Shown here one piece after another: positions 1 through 6,856 of a stretch of DNA of 8,559 nucleotides; position 1 is the first letter of the stretch; each line of letters starts with the position of its first letter. The stretch comes from Pseudomonadota bacterium (GTDB lineage Bacteria; Pseudomonadota; Alphaproteobacteria; Azospirillales; Azospirillaceae): positions 1 to 8,559 of the forward strand of contig JAEZPL010000759.1 in the NCBI GenBank assembly GCA_023413605.1. Reading direction: 5' to 3'. The notes under the pieces are model-generated. The model made no database searches, was not told the DNA's origin, and saw only the letters and a list, made by a program, of their open reading frames with translations. Position numbers and translations under genes: made by a program.

Positions 1-519
1 GACCTGATCGCCCGGCACGAAGCCCATGACGTAGGTGCCGTTGCCGGCCTGGGTCCAATCGTTGGTGAAGGCCAGCACGTCCACGCCGGCGCTCTGGGCG
101 ACGGGCTTCACCGCCGCCACCTCCGCCCCGAACAGCGGGCCCAGGATCAGGCGCGCGCCCTCCGCGATGGCCTGCCGCGCGGCGTCGGCGGCGCCGTTGG
201 GCGTGCCCTTGGTGTCGCGGGGCATCAGCTCGAACTGGTCGCCGGCAAGGTCGAACAGGGCCATCTGCGCGGCTTCCAGCATGGGCTGGCCGATCTGCGC
301 GTTGGGGCCGGACAGCGGCAGCAGCAGCGCGACCTTCGTCACCTGCGGAGCGGCCGGAGCGACCGGGACCGCTTGCGGCGCTTGAGTCACCGGTGCCGGG
401 GCCTTTACATTCGACGAACAGGCCGAAAGCATGCCAACAACCAACAGAGCGGCGGCAGCGTGCCGCCCCCGAGCGCGCGAGAAAGGTGTTGTCAAGCGTG
501 CCACCGACAATCTCCACAT
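1..519 (-). CDS. Penicillin-binding protein activator lipoprotein (YraM/LpoA-like), N-terminal part; cut by window edge
   Basis: The gene enters from the left edge, so only the first 173 residues are present. The N-terminus is a lipoprotein signal: Arg-rich start, hydrophobic AAAALLVVGM, then lipobox LSAC with the lipidated Cys at residue 34. Residue +2 is Ser, not Asp, which by the E. coli Lol rule favours the outer membrane. A Pro/Ala/Val-rich linker (about 35-59) leads to a periplasmic-binding-protein type I fold beginning VALLLPLSGPNA (63-74), with ARLILGPLFGAEV further on. That pattern is typical of the LpoA/YraM branch of the Leu/Ile/Val-binding superfamily, which stimulates class A penicillin-binding proteins in gammaproteobacteria; that role is inferred here. 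Divergent rsmI and yraN match the gammaproteobacterial yraM neighbourhood and support the call. ATG at 519 is the furthest upstream start. In-frame TTG 510, GTG 504 and TTG 495 also precede the signal peptide, and none has a strong ribosome binding site. Confidence 0.85.
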   Translation of the reverse strand, partial: MWRLSVARLTTPFSRARGRHAAAALLVVGMLSACSSNVKAPAPVTQAPQAVPVAPAAPQVTKVALLLPLSGPNAQIGQPMLEAAQMALFDLAGDQFELMPRDTKGTPNGAADAARQAIAEGARLILGPLFGAEVAAVKPVAQSAGVDVLAFTNDWTQAGNGTYVMGFVPGDQV

Positions 520-529
520 CCGGTCCGGC

Positions 530-536
530 GAAGGAA
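530..536 (+). promoter_or_regulatory. Ribosome binding site of rsmI that fixes its start
   Basis: The purine run GAAGGAA ends six bases before ATG 543. The reading frame is open further upstream to ATG 393, but that longer start would run antisense through the neighbouring lipoprotein signal peptide and add 50 low-complexity residues unlike RsmI. The site therefore favours the start at 543. Confidence 0.6.
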
Positions 537-542
537 CCCGCC

Positions 543-1439
543 ATGGGGCCCCATGCCTCAGGTGACGCTGAAGGTAGCGAGCCGAACGCCGCAAGTAAAC
601 TCGGCGCCGGCCTTTATGTGGTCGCAACCCCCATCGGCAACGCGGCCGACATCACGTTGCGCGCCCTGGACACCCTCAAACGCGCCGACGCCATCGCCTG
701 CGAAGACACGCGGGTGACGGCCAAGCTGATGGGCATCCACGGCATCCACACGCCCTTCGTCTCCTACCATGAACACAACGCCGCCAGGATGCGTCCGGTC
801 CTGATCGGCCGCATGAAGGCGGGGGAATCCATCGCGCTGGTCACCGACGCCGGAACGCCGCTGGTCTCCGACCCCGGCTACAAGCTGGTGCGGGAATGCG
901 TGGCGGAGGGGGTGAAGGTCACCACGCTGCCCGGCGCCTCCGCCCCGCTGGCGGCGCTGGTTCTGTCCGGGCTGCCGACCGACCGCTTCCTGTTCGCGGG
1001 CTTCCTGCCGAACAAGAGCAGCGCCCGCCGCGCCGCCATCGGGGAGCTGAAGGGCGTGCCCGCCACGCTGGTCTTCTTCGAGTCGCCGCAGCGCCTGCCC
1101 GATTCCCTGGCCGACCTCGCCGACCTGCTCGGCCCCCGCGAGGCCGCCGTGGCCCGCGAGTTGACCAAGCTGTACGAGGAGGTGCGGCGCGGCACCCTGC
1201 CGGACCTTGCCGCCCACTACGCGCAAGCCGGCCCACCGAAGGGGGAGGTCGTGCTGGTCATCGGCCCGCCCGGCGAGGAGGCCGCCCCGACCGAGGCCGA
1301 CGTGGACGCCCTGCTGCGCGAGGCGCTGACCCGCCTGTCCGTCCGCGACGCCGCCGCCGACGTGGCCGCCCGCACCGGCCAGCACAAGCGCACGGTCTAC
1401 GCCCGCGCGCTGGAGCTTTCGCGGGAGGAGAAACCATGA
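543..1439 (+). CDS. rsmI: 16S rRNA (cytidine-1402 2'-O)-methyltransferase RsmI
   Basis: RsmI uses S-adenosylmethionine to 2'-O-methylate C1402 in the decoding centre of 16S rRNA, acting in the cytoplasm on the small subunit. The 298-residue product has the tetrapyrrole-methylase fold: LYVVATPIGN (24-33) opens the first strand, followed by ACEDTR (52-57), SYHEHN (74-79), the glycine-rich VTDAGTPLVSDPGY (100-113) that shapes the SAM pocket, and FFESPQR (178-184). Length is near the family norm, with about 20 extra N-terminal residues. The C-terminal tail (about 250-298) looks like the small helical RsmI extension, ending in RTGQHKRTVYARAL. The start is set by a good ribosome binding site. It is divergent from the lipoprotein gene with only 23 bp between start codons, and its stop overlaps yraN as ATGA, implying translational coupling. 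Confidence 0.96.
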   Translation: MGPHASGDAEGSEPNAASKLGAGLYVVATPIGNAADITLRALDTLKRADAIACEDTRVTAKLMGIHGIHTPFVSYHEHNAARMRPVLIGRMKAGESIALVTDAGTPLVSDPGYKLVRECVAEGVKVTTLPGASAPLAALVLSGLPTDRFLFAGFLPNKSSARRAAIGELKGVPATLVFFESPQRLPDSLADLADLLGPREAAVARELTKLYEEVRRGTLPDLAAHYAQAGPPKGEVVLVIGPPGEEAAPTEADVDALLREALTRLSVRDAAADVAARTGQHKRTVYARALELSREEKP

Positions 1440-1804
1440 CCGCATCCGACGCGTCGCGCCGCCGGGCCGAAGGGTTCGGCCGCTTCGCCGAATCCCTGTG
1501 CCGATTATCGTTGCGGCTGCGGGGCTACCGCATCCTGGACAGTCGCCTGCGCACGCCGATGGGCGAGATCGACATCGTTGCGCGGCGCGGCGACACGCTG
1601 GCCATCGTGGAGGTGAAGGCGCGCGGCGACTGGATCACCGCCAGCGAGGCGGTCAGCGCCCGGCAGCGCGGCAGGCTTGCGCGCGCCGCGCATGTCTATC
1701 TTGCGGCACACCCCCAATATGCGGGCTATGCCTTGCGCTTCGACGTTATGCTCGTTACCCCTTGGTCCTGGCCGCGCCATGTGCGGGACGCCTGGCGCGC
1801 CTGA
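1436..1804 (+). CDS. yraN: YraN family protein (UPF0102, endonuclease-like fold)
   Basis: A 122-residue protein, the usual family length. It carries the UPF0102 signature: an N-terminal helix region RRRAEGFGRFAES, then GEIDIVARRGDTLAIVEVKAR (43-63 region), where GEID (43-46) and VEVK (58-61) supply the acidic and lysine residues of a PD-(D/E)XK-like Holliday-junction-resolvase fold, and RFDVM (101-105) near the end. The family's cellular role is not settled; a DNA or RNA nuclease role is inferred from fold only. The ATG overlaps the rsmI stop by 4 bp. The rsmI-yraN pairing beside a YraM/LpoA-like gene is the same linkage seen in gammaproteobacteria, which makes the family call secure. Confidence 0.94.
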   Translation: MTASDASRRRAEGFGRFAESLCRLSLRLRGYRILDSRLRTPMGEIDIVARRGDTLAIVEVKARGDWITASEAVSARQRGRLARAAHVYLAAHPQYAGYALRFDVMLVTPWSWPRHVRDAWRA

Positions 1805-1849
1805 CGCGAGGAGGCTGCAAGGCCCGTTGCATCTGGAAGGAAACAGTCC

Positions 1850-2683
1850 GTGACCAGCCGTGCCGAAGCCCGCGAGATCCTGCGCCGCGTGGGCCAGCAG
1901 CCGGACGACGAGATCGATCTGGCGGAAGCCGCGCTGGCGCTCGGCGTGCTGGAGTCGCCGGGAACCTCGCTCGACGGCTACCGCCGGCACATCGCCGCCA
2001 TCGTCGCCGACCTCGCCGACCGCGTGGACCCGGACGCCGACAGCCTGGAATCCCGCATCGCCTGGCTGCACGAGGTCATCGTGGAGCGGCACGGCTACAG
2101 TGGCGACCACGACACCTACGACGACCTTCAGAACGCCAACCTGCTGCGCGTCATCGACCGCCGCCGCGGCCTTCCCGTGGCGCTGGGCATCCTGTTCATG
2201 CACGCCGCGCGGTCCCAGGGTTGGTCGATGATGGGGCTGAACTTCCCCGGCCATTTCCTGGTGCGCCTGGACGCCGACGGCGGCCGCGCCATCCTGGACC
2301 CCTTCAACGAAGGGCAGGTGCGCACCGCCGTGGACCTGCGCGACCTGCTGAAGGCCACCGCCGGCATCGCGGCGGAACTGGAGCCCGGCCATTACCAGCC
2401 CGTGTCGAACCGCGACGTGCTGCTGCGGCTTCAGAACAACATCAAGCTGCGCCATCTCTCGTCCCATGACGTGCCGCGCGCGTTGGAAGTGCTGGAAGCC
2501 ATGCGCCTGTTCGCGCCGGAGGAACCGTCCCTGTGGCGGGAAACCGGCCTGCTGGAAGCGCACGGCGGCAACCTGAACAACGCCATCGCGGCGCTGGAAA
2601 CCTTCATGAGCCTGACCGACAGCGACCGGCACCGCCACCAGACCGCCGCGCTGATCCAGCAGCTCAAGAACCGACTGAACTGA
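1850..2683 (+). CDS. SirB1-type transglutaminase-like protein with C-terminal TPR region
   Basis: A 277-residue protein starting at GTG 1850, chosen because GGAAGGA lies 8 bases upstream and the frame closes soon above it. Residues about 35-180 match the SirB1/Transglut_core2 pattern: YDDLQNANLLRVIDRRRGLPVALGILF (from residue 90), then MGLNFPGHFLVR (128-139) and ILDPF (148-152). His135 and Asp150 correspond to the His and Asp of a transglutaminase triad. No cysteine occurs anywhere in the protein, so ordinary Cys-dependent transglutaminase or protease chemistry is not expected. Residues about 185-277 are helical and TPR-like: DVPRALEVLEAMRLFAPEEPSLWRETG, then a second unit NLNNAIAALETF. The family's biochemical function is unknown. 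It sits 45 bp after yraN and 32 bp before gshB, probably in the same transcript. Confidence 0.87.
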   Translation: MTSRAEAREILRRVGQQPDDEIDLAEAALALGVLESPGTSLDGYRRHIAAIVADLADRVDPDADSLESRIAWLHEVIVERHGYSGDHDTYDDLQNANLLRVIDRRRGLPVALGILFMHAARSQGWSMMGLNFPGHFLVRLDADGGRAILDPFNEGQVRTAVDLRDLLKATAGIAAELEPGHYQPVSNRDVLLRLQNNIKLRHLSSHDVPRALEVLEAMRLFAPEEPSLWRETGLLEAHGGNLNNAIAALETFMSLTDSDRHRHQTAALIQQLKNRLN

Positions 2684-2715
2684 CCCCCAAAACGCCCGTT
2701 TCGGAGACTGTCCGC

Positions 2716-3672
2716 ATGAGCCTTTCCGTCGCTTTCCAGATGGATCCCATCGAGTCCATCAACATCGACACGGACTCGAGCTTCATGATGGCGCTGGAAG
2801 CGCAGAAGCGCGGGCACCGGCTCTACCACTACCACCCGCGCGACCTCAGCCTGAAGGGCAACACCCTGACCGCCCGCGTGCGGGAGATGACGGTCGTCCG
2901 CCAGAAAGGCGCCCACTACACGCTGGGCGAACCGCAGCTGGTCGACCTGTCCACCATGGACGTGGTGCTGATGCGCCAGGACCCGCCCTTCGACATGGCC
3001 TACATCACCGCCACTCACCTGCTGGAGCACATCCAGCCCAAGGTGCTGGTGCTGAACGACCCGGCCGAGGTGCGCAACGCGCCGGAGAAGCTGTTCGTCA
3101 CCCATTTCCCCGACCTGATGCCGCCCACGCTGATCACCAGCGACAAGCAGGCGATCCTGGACTTCCGCGCCGAGTACAAGGACATCATCGTCAAGCCGCT
3201 GTTCGGCAACGGCGGGGCCGGCGTCTTCCACCTGAAGCCGGACGACGAGAACCTGGGTTCCCTGCTGGAACTGTTTACCCAGCTCTACCGCGAGCCGGTC
3301 ATCGTGCAGAAGTACCTGCCGGAGATCCGCCAGGGTGACAAGCGCATCATCCTGATCGACGGCGAACCGGCGGGTGCGGTCAGCCGCATGCCGCAGGAGG
3401 GCGAGGCGCGCGCCAACTTCCACGCGGGCGGCAGCGCCCGGAAGACCGACCTGACCCCGCGCGAGCAGGAAATCTGCAAGGCCATCGGCCCCGTCCTGCG
3501 CAAGAAGGGCCTGGTCTACGTCGGCATCGATGTGATCGGCGACTACATGACGGAAATCAACGTCACCTCTCCGACCGGCATTCAGGAAATCAACCGCCTG
3601 AACGGCACGGCCCTGGAAGCGACCCTATGGGACGCCATCGAGCGCCGGCAGCGGGAGAACAAGGGGGCGTAA
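2716..3672 (+). CDS. gshB: Glutathione synthetase
   Basis: GshB ligates gamma-glutamylcysteine to glycine with ATP to make glutathione, the second step of the cytosolic pathway. The 318-residue product is the expected size for the bacterial enzyme. It opens with the family-like SVAFQMDPIESINIDTDSSF, has MRQDPPFD (87-94), then the ATP-grasp domain: KPLFGNGGAGVF (160-171) as the glycine-rich loop, QKYLPEIRQGDKR (198-210), and TEINVTSPTGIQEI (279-292) carrying metal/ATP contacts. ATG 2716 is preceded by GGAG at 2703-2706. The frame is open further upstream, but those codons overlap the previous gene and lack family similarity. It ends the plus-strand run and converges on folA. No gshA is in the window. 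Confidence 0.97.
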   Translation: MSLSVAFQMDPIESINIDTDSSFMMALEAQKRGHRLYHYHPRDLSLKGNTLTARVREMTVVRQKGAHYTLGEPQLVDLSTMDVVLMRQDPPFDMAYITATHLLEHIQPKVLVLNDPAEVRNAPEKLFVTHFPDLMPPTLITSDKQAILDFRAEYKDIIVKPLFGNGGAGVFHLKPDDENLGSLLELFTQLYREPVIVQKYLPEIRQGDKRIILIDGEPAGAVSRMPQEGEARANFHAGGSARKTDLTPREQEICKAIGPVLRKKGLVYVGIDVIGDYMTEINVTSPTGIQEINRLNGTALEATLWDAIERRQRENKGA

Positions 3673-3687
3673 GCGACTTTCCGTCGC
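3673..3687 (+). terminator. Possible weak terminator hairpin after gshB
   Basis: Immediately after the gshB stop, GCGAC (3673-3677) and GTCGC (3683-3687) can pair around the loop TTTCC, followed by ATTT. The stem is only 5 bp and the T tract is short, so it may be a weak intrinsic terminator or chance. Confidence 0.25.
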
Positions 3688-3711
3688 ATTTCCCCTTCGT
3701 GCCGCAGCAGG

Positions 3712-3748
3712 CGAGTTCCCTCTCTCCCGTTTCGGAAGAGGGAACTCG
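3712..3748. repeat. Perfect 12-bp inverted repeat between convergent genes; possible bidirectional terminator or dispersed palindrome
   Basis: CGAGTTCCCTCT (3712-3723) is the exact reverse complement of AGAGGGAACTCG (3737-3748), separated by 13 bases. It lies between the stop codons of the converging gshB and folA, so transcripts from either side would fold it into a strong hairpin. Neither strand has a proper T run after the stem, so a classical Rho-independent terminator is not shown. The CCCTCTC...GAGGG core resembles the intergenic palindromes common in high-GC proteobacteria, so it may be a copy of a dispersed repeat. That resemblance is from memory and untested. Confidence 0.6.
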
Positions 3749-3761
3749 GCTCCGGGAAAGG

Positions 3762-4253
3762 CTATGGCGTCCGCACGTAATCCACGTACCGGTACGAGAA
3801 GCCGTGCTCGTGCTGGACCGGACCGGCGTGCGAGGTCACCCATTCCGGTCCCAGCGGGGGCATGACGGTGTCGCCGTCCACGTCCTGCTCCACCCAGGTC
3901 ATGTGGACGGTATCCGCCGCCGGCAGGGTTTCGCGGAAGAGTTCGGCACCGCCAATCACGCAGACCTCGGCGACGTGTCCCTCCCGGCACCAATCGAGTG
4001 CCGAGTCGATGCCGCCGAACCAGAACGCCCCATCCCGTTCCCCCGCAGGCGCGCTGCGGCTGACGACGAGGTTGTCGCGGCCGGGCAGGGGCTTGCGGGG
4101 TAGGGATTCCCAGGTGCGGCGGCCCATCAGGATGGGCTTGCCGAGCGTCAGCTCCTTGAAGTGCTTCAGCTCGCCGGGCAGGTGCCAGGGCAGGGTGCCG
4201 TTGCGGCCGATCACGCCGTTGCGCGCTGCCGCCACCACCAGACTGATGCGCAT
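3762..4253 (-). CDS. folA: Dihydrofolate reductase
   Basis: FolA reduces dihydrofolate to tetrahydrofolate with NADPH, supplying one-carbon carriers for thymidylate, purine and methionine synthesis. The 163-residue product is standard chromosomal DHFR length. Motifs run in order: VVAAARNGVIGRNGTLPW (6-23), the substrate helix LPGELKHFK (25-33) with Glu28 where E. coli has the catalytic Asp27, MGRRTWESLPRKPLPGR (43-59) for the NADPH phosphate region, and CVIGGAELF (98-106). Glu at the catalytic position also occurs in Gram-positive and animal enzymes, so it should be active. The start is supported by GGAG seven bases upstream, lying just after the hemW stop, with a 13-bp gap. It is therefore the last gene of the rph-rdgB-hemW-folA run. 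No thyA, its frequent partner, is visible here. Confidence 0.96.
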   Translation of the reverse strand: MRISLVVAAARNGVIGRNGTLPWHLPGELKHFKELTLGKPILMGRRTWESLPRKPLPGRDNLVVSRSAPAGERDGAFWFGGIDSALDWCREGHVAEVCVIGGAELFRETLPAADTVHMTWVEQDVDGDTVMPPLGPEWVTSHAGPVQHEHGFSYRYVDYVRTP

Positions 4254-4266
4254 GGGCGTTCTCCGC

Positions 4267-5424
4267 TCAGGCCAGGAGCGCCGCGAGGACGGCGTTCAAC
4301 CGTTGCCGGCCTTCATGGGTGGCGCGCACCGTGGCGTCGTTGACCTCCAGGAACCCGCCGGTCACCAGCCGGTCGAGCGCGCCGGCGTCGACCAGATCGG
4401 GCAGGTCGCGGCCCGTCTCCTCGATCAGGCGGGCGCGGGCGACGCCTTCGCGCAGGCGCAGGCCCATCATCAGCAACTCCGACCCGCGGGCGTCGCGGTC
4501 GATGGGGTCGGGGTTGGCGGCGCCGTGGCCATCGCGCTCCACGCGCTCCAGCCAGATTTCCGGGGCGCGGTGGGCGCGGGTGGCGAACTTTTCGCCGTCC
4601 AGCGTCAGGCGGCCGTGCGCGCCGGGGCCGACGCCCACGTAATCGCCGTAGCGCCAGTAGGTCAGGTTGTGCCGGCTTTGCTCGCCCGGCCGGGCGTGGT
4701 TGGAGATCTCGTAGGCGGCAAGGCCGGCGCGGTCCAGCAAGGACTGCGTCGCCTCGTACAGGTCGCCGGCCAAGTCCTCGTCGGGCAGGACCAGATCGCC
4801 CCGCGCGTGCAGGGGGAAGAAGGCCGTGCCCTCCTCGATGGTCAACTGATAGACCGACAGGTGGCCGACCGCGTAGTCCAGCGCGCGGGTCAGCTCCGTT
4901 TCCCACGCGGCGACGGATTGGCCGGGGCGGGCGTAGATCAGATCGAAACTGAAACGGTCGAAGGTCTTGGCCGCCAGTTCGATGGCGCCGGTGGCCTCCG
5001 TCGCGTTGTGCTGACGGCCGAGGAACTTCAGCGACACGTCGTCCAGCGCCTGGATGCCCAGCGACACGCGGTTGATCCCGGCGGCGCGGAAGGCGCGGAA
5101 CTTGTCCGCCTCGACGGAGGTCGGGTTGGCCTCCAGCGTCACTTCCAGATTGTCGGCGACCGGCCAGCGCGCGGCGATGCGCTCCAGCACGGCGGCGACC
5201 GTCGCCGGCTCCATCAGCGAGGGCGTGCCCCCGCCGAAGAAGACGGATGTCACGGTCCGGCCAACCGTTGCGTCCGCGTAATGGTCAAGCTCCCGCACCA
5301 GCGCAGCGCGCCAGCGATCGTGCTCGATCCGTTCGCGGACGTGGCTGTTGAAGTCGCAATAGGGGCACTTCGACTTGCAGAAGGGCCAATGGATGTAGAT
5401 CCCGAAGCCGGGATCAGTGTTCAT
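4267..5424 (-). CDS. hemW: Radical SAM heme chaperone HemW (HemN-like)
   Basis: The start chosen is ATG 5424 (385 residues), which overlaps the rdgB stop as ATGA. An in-frame ATG at 5433 adds three residues, but its purine site GGAG would be only 2 bases away, against 11 for 5424. The product has the [4Fe-4S]/SAM motif HWPFCKSKCPYCDF with Cys16, Cys20 and Cys23 (CX3CX2C), then FFGGGTPS (62-69), LEANPTSVE (97-105), RVSLGIQALDD (119-129) and LIYARPGQ (162-169). The C-terminal half carries HNLTYWRYGDYVGVGPGAHG (from 252), a hallmark of HemW rather than true coproporphyrinogen dehydrogenase HemN, followed by a HemN_C-like helical domain. HemW proteins bind heme and are thought to deliver it to membrane acceptors; many were formerly annotated as oxygen-independent coproporphyrinogen oxidase. 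The rdgB-hemW coupling is a common proteobacterial arrangement. Confidence 0.95.
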   Translation of the reverse strand: MNTDPGFGIYIHWPFCKSKCPYCDFNSHVRERIEHDRWRAALVRELDHYADATVGRTVTSVFFGGGTPSLMEPATVAAVLERIAARWPVADNLEVTLEANPTSVEADKFRAFRAAGINRVSLGIQALDDVSLKFLGRQHNATEATGAIELAAKTFDRFSFDLIYARPGQSVAAWETELTRALDYAVGHLSVYQLTIEEGTAFFPLHARGDLVLPDEDLAGDLYEATQSLLDRAGLAAYEISNHARPGEQSRHNLTYWRYGDYVGVGPGAHGRLTLDGEKFATRAHRAPEIWLERVERDGHGAANPDPIDRDARGSELLMMGLRLREGVARARLIEETGRDLPDLVDAGALDRLVTGGFLEVNDATVRATHEGRQRLNAVLAALLA

Positions 5425-6038
5425 TTGAAGCATCGCTCCACGAGCTGGCGGAAGGCGTCGGCCCGGTGGCTCATCTCGTGCTTCTTGGCCGGGTCCATCT
5501 CGCCGAATGTGATGTCGTACCCGTCCGGTTTAAACATCGGATCGTAACCGAAACCATGCTCGCCGCGCGGGGGCCAGACCAGCGTACCGGTGCAGCGGCC
5601 CTCCACCGTCTCCACATGGCCGTCCGGCCAGGCGAGCGACAGGGCGCAGACGAAGTAGGCGGAGCGGTCCTGCTGATCGGCAAGCCCGTCCTCCACCTTG
5701 CGCATGGCCATCTGGAAGTCCTTGGACGGGCCGGCCCAGCGGGCGGAGTAGATGCCGGGATCGCCGTTCAGCGCCGGCACCACCAGCCCGCTGTCGTCCG
5801 CCAGCGCAACATGCCCTTTTCCCTTGGGCCCCGCCTTGGCCGCCGCCAACGCCTTCAGTTCCGCGTTGGCAACGAAGCTGGTGCCCGTCTCCTCCGGCTC
5901 CGGCAGGCCAAGCTCGCCCGCGGAGGTGAAGGTGGCGACGTACGGGCCGAGCAGCTCCGCGATCTCGCGCACCTTGCCCTTGTTGTGGCTGGCGATCACC
6001 AGCGTGTCGCCGGAGAAGCGGCGGGGAATGTTGGTCAT
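5421..6038 (-). CDS. rdgB: Non-canonical purine NTP pyrophosphatase (RdgB/HAM1, ITP/XTP/dITP hydrolase)
   Basis: RdgB hydrolyses ITP, dITP and XTP to monophosphates plus pyrophosphate, keeping deaminated purines out of DNA and RNA. The 205-residue product shows the family motifs: LVIASHNKGKVREI (13-26) for phosphate binding, EETGTSFVANAELKA (49-63), ALADDSGLVV (78-87) with the metal/catalytic acidic pair at Asp81-Asp82, GDPGIYSARWAG (92-103), GFGYDPMF (162-169) and MSHRADAF (189-196) near the end. A usable ribosome binding site (AAGGA) overlaps the rph stop; the gap to rph is 12 bp. Its stop overlaps the hemW start, so rph, rdgB and hemW appear translationally linked. Nothing looks truncated. 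Confidence 0.97.
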   Translation of the reverse strand: MTNIPRRFSGDTLVIASHNKGKVREIAELLGPYVATFTSAGELGLPEPEETGTSFVANAELKALAAAKAGPKGKGHVALADDSGLVVPALNGDPGIYSARWAGPSKDFQMAMRKVEDGLADQQDRSAYFVCALSLAWPDGHVETVEGRCTGTLVWPPRGEHGFGYDPMFKPDGYDITFGEMDPAKKHEMSHRADAFRQLVERCFK

Positions 6039-6050
6039 GGCATGATGTCC

Positions 6051-6770
6051 TTACTTCGCCCGGATCGCCGCCTTCTGGAGCGCCACCAACTCGTCGATGC
6101 CCTTGCGGGCCAGGGCCAGCAGCTCCATGAACTGCGGCTCGGCGAAGGGCTTCTCCTCGGCGGTGCCCTGCACCTCGACGATGCCGCCGTTGCCGGTCAG
6201 CACGAAGTTGGCGTCGGCCTGGGCGCTGGAATCCTCGGCGTAGTCGAGGTCGAGCACGCTGGCGCCCTTGTAGATGCCGCAGGACACGGCGGCCACATGG
6301 TCGGTCAGCGGCATGGTCTTGATGGCGCCGATCTCCAGCAGGTGCTGGAAGGCCAGATGCAGGGCCACGAAACTGCCGGTGATGGCCGCGGTGCGGGTGC
6401 CGCCGTCGGCCTGGATGACGTCGCAGTCCACCTTGATCTGCTTCTCGCCCATGGCGGCGCGGTCGGTGACGGCGCGCAGCGCGCGGCCGATCAGGCGCTG
6501 GATTTCCTGGGTGCGCCCGGACTGCTTGCCCTTCGCGGCCTCGCGGTCGGTGCGGCTGTGGGTGGAACGCGGCAGCATGCCGTACTCCGCCGTGACCCAG
6601 CCGAGACCGGTGTTCTTCAGGAAGCGCGGAACGCCCTCGTCCACGCTGGCGGTGCAGAGCACGTGCGTGTCGCCGAAGCGCACCAGGCAGGAGCCCTCGG
6701 CGTATTTGCTGAAGTGGGGCTCAAGGGAAACGGTGCGCAATTGGTCGGGGGTGCGGCCGGAGGGGCGCAT
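6051..6770 (-). CDS. rph: Ribonuclease PH
   Basis: RNase PH is a phosphate-dependent 3'-5' exoribonuclease that trims tRNA precursors and other stable RNA ends, working as a hexamer. ATG 6770 gives 239 residues, matching the family (about 238) and starting with the conserved MRPSGRTPDQLR. The frame extends to TTG 6809, but those 13 codons are unlike the family. Motifs: RFGDTHVLCTASV (31-43), SGRTQEIQRLIGRALRA (84-100) for phosphate and RNA binding, DCDVIQADGGTRTAAITG (115-132), and DLDYAEDSSAQADANFV (174-190) with the acidic metal-binding residues. The ribosome binding site is poor (GCGGA, 9 bases away). It is first in the rph-rdgB-hemW-folA run and divergent from hrcA with 171 bp between starts; its leader carries the inverted repeat at 6798-6822. 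Confidence 0.97.
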   Translation of the reverse strand: MRPSGRTPDQLRTVSLEPHFSKYAEGSCLVRFGDTHVLCTASVDEGVPRFLKNTGLGWVTAEYGMLPRSTHSRTDREAAKGKQSGRTQEIQRLIGRALRAVTDRAAMGEKQIKVDCDVIQADGGTRTAAITGSFVALHLAFQHLLEIGAIKTMPLTDHVAAVSCGIYKGASVLDLDYAEDSSAQADANFVLTGNGGIVEVQGTAEEKPFAEPQFMELLALARKGIDELVALQKAAIRAK

Positions 6771-6797
6771 CGGCTGATATCCGCAGGTCTGTTGAAA

Positions 6798-6822
6798 TTC
6801 GGGCGGCAAGCTAACGCCCGAA
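6798..6822. repeat. 8-bp perfect inverted repeat in the rph leader (hairpin or operator)
   Basis: TTCGGGCG (6798-6805) and CGCCCGAA (6815-6822) are exact reverse complements with a 9-base spacer. The nearer arm lies 27 bases upstream of the rph start. It could form a hairpin in the rph mRNA leader or act as a protein operator on DNA. Arm and spacer sizes resemble the CIRCE layout (9-9-9), but the bases do not match CIRCE. Confidence 0.5.
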
Positions 6823-6856
6823 GGCCCCGCCGTCCAGCGCGCAACCGGGGCGCACG

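Noticed and set aside
35..385. Plus-strand frame of 116 codons at the left edge
   Set aside because: Antisense to the lipoprotein gene, which has a clear lipobox and periplasmic-binding-protein motifs in the other direction.
488..511. TTGTC/GACAA inverted repeat near the lipoprotein start
   Set aside because: Only five paired bases with a 12-base loop, inside probable coding sequence; likely chance.
558..1445. Open frame of 295 codons on the minus strand
   Set aside because: Antisense shadow of rsmI; no start signal and no recognisable motif.
1505..2638. Long open frame (377 codons) on the minus strand
   Set aside because: Antisense to yraN and the SirB1-type gene. The translation is His/Gln/Val-rich, as expected from the complement of biased codons.
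3862..5547. Very long open frame (561 codons) on the plus strand
   Set aside because: It lies antisense to folA and hemW, whose products match known families along their length. Its translation is Arg/Ala/Gly/Val-rich with no motif; long antisense frames are expected in high-GC DNA.
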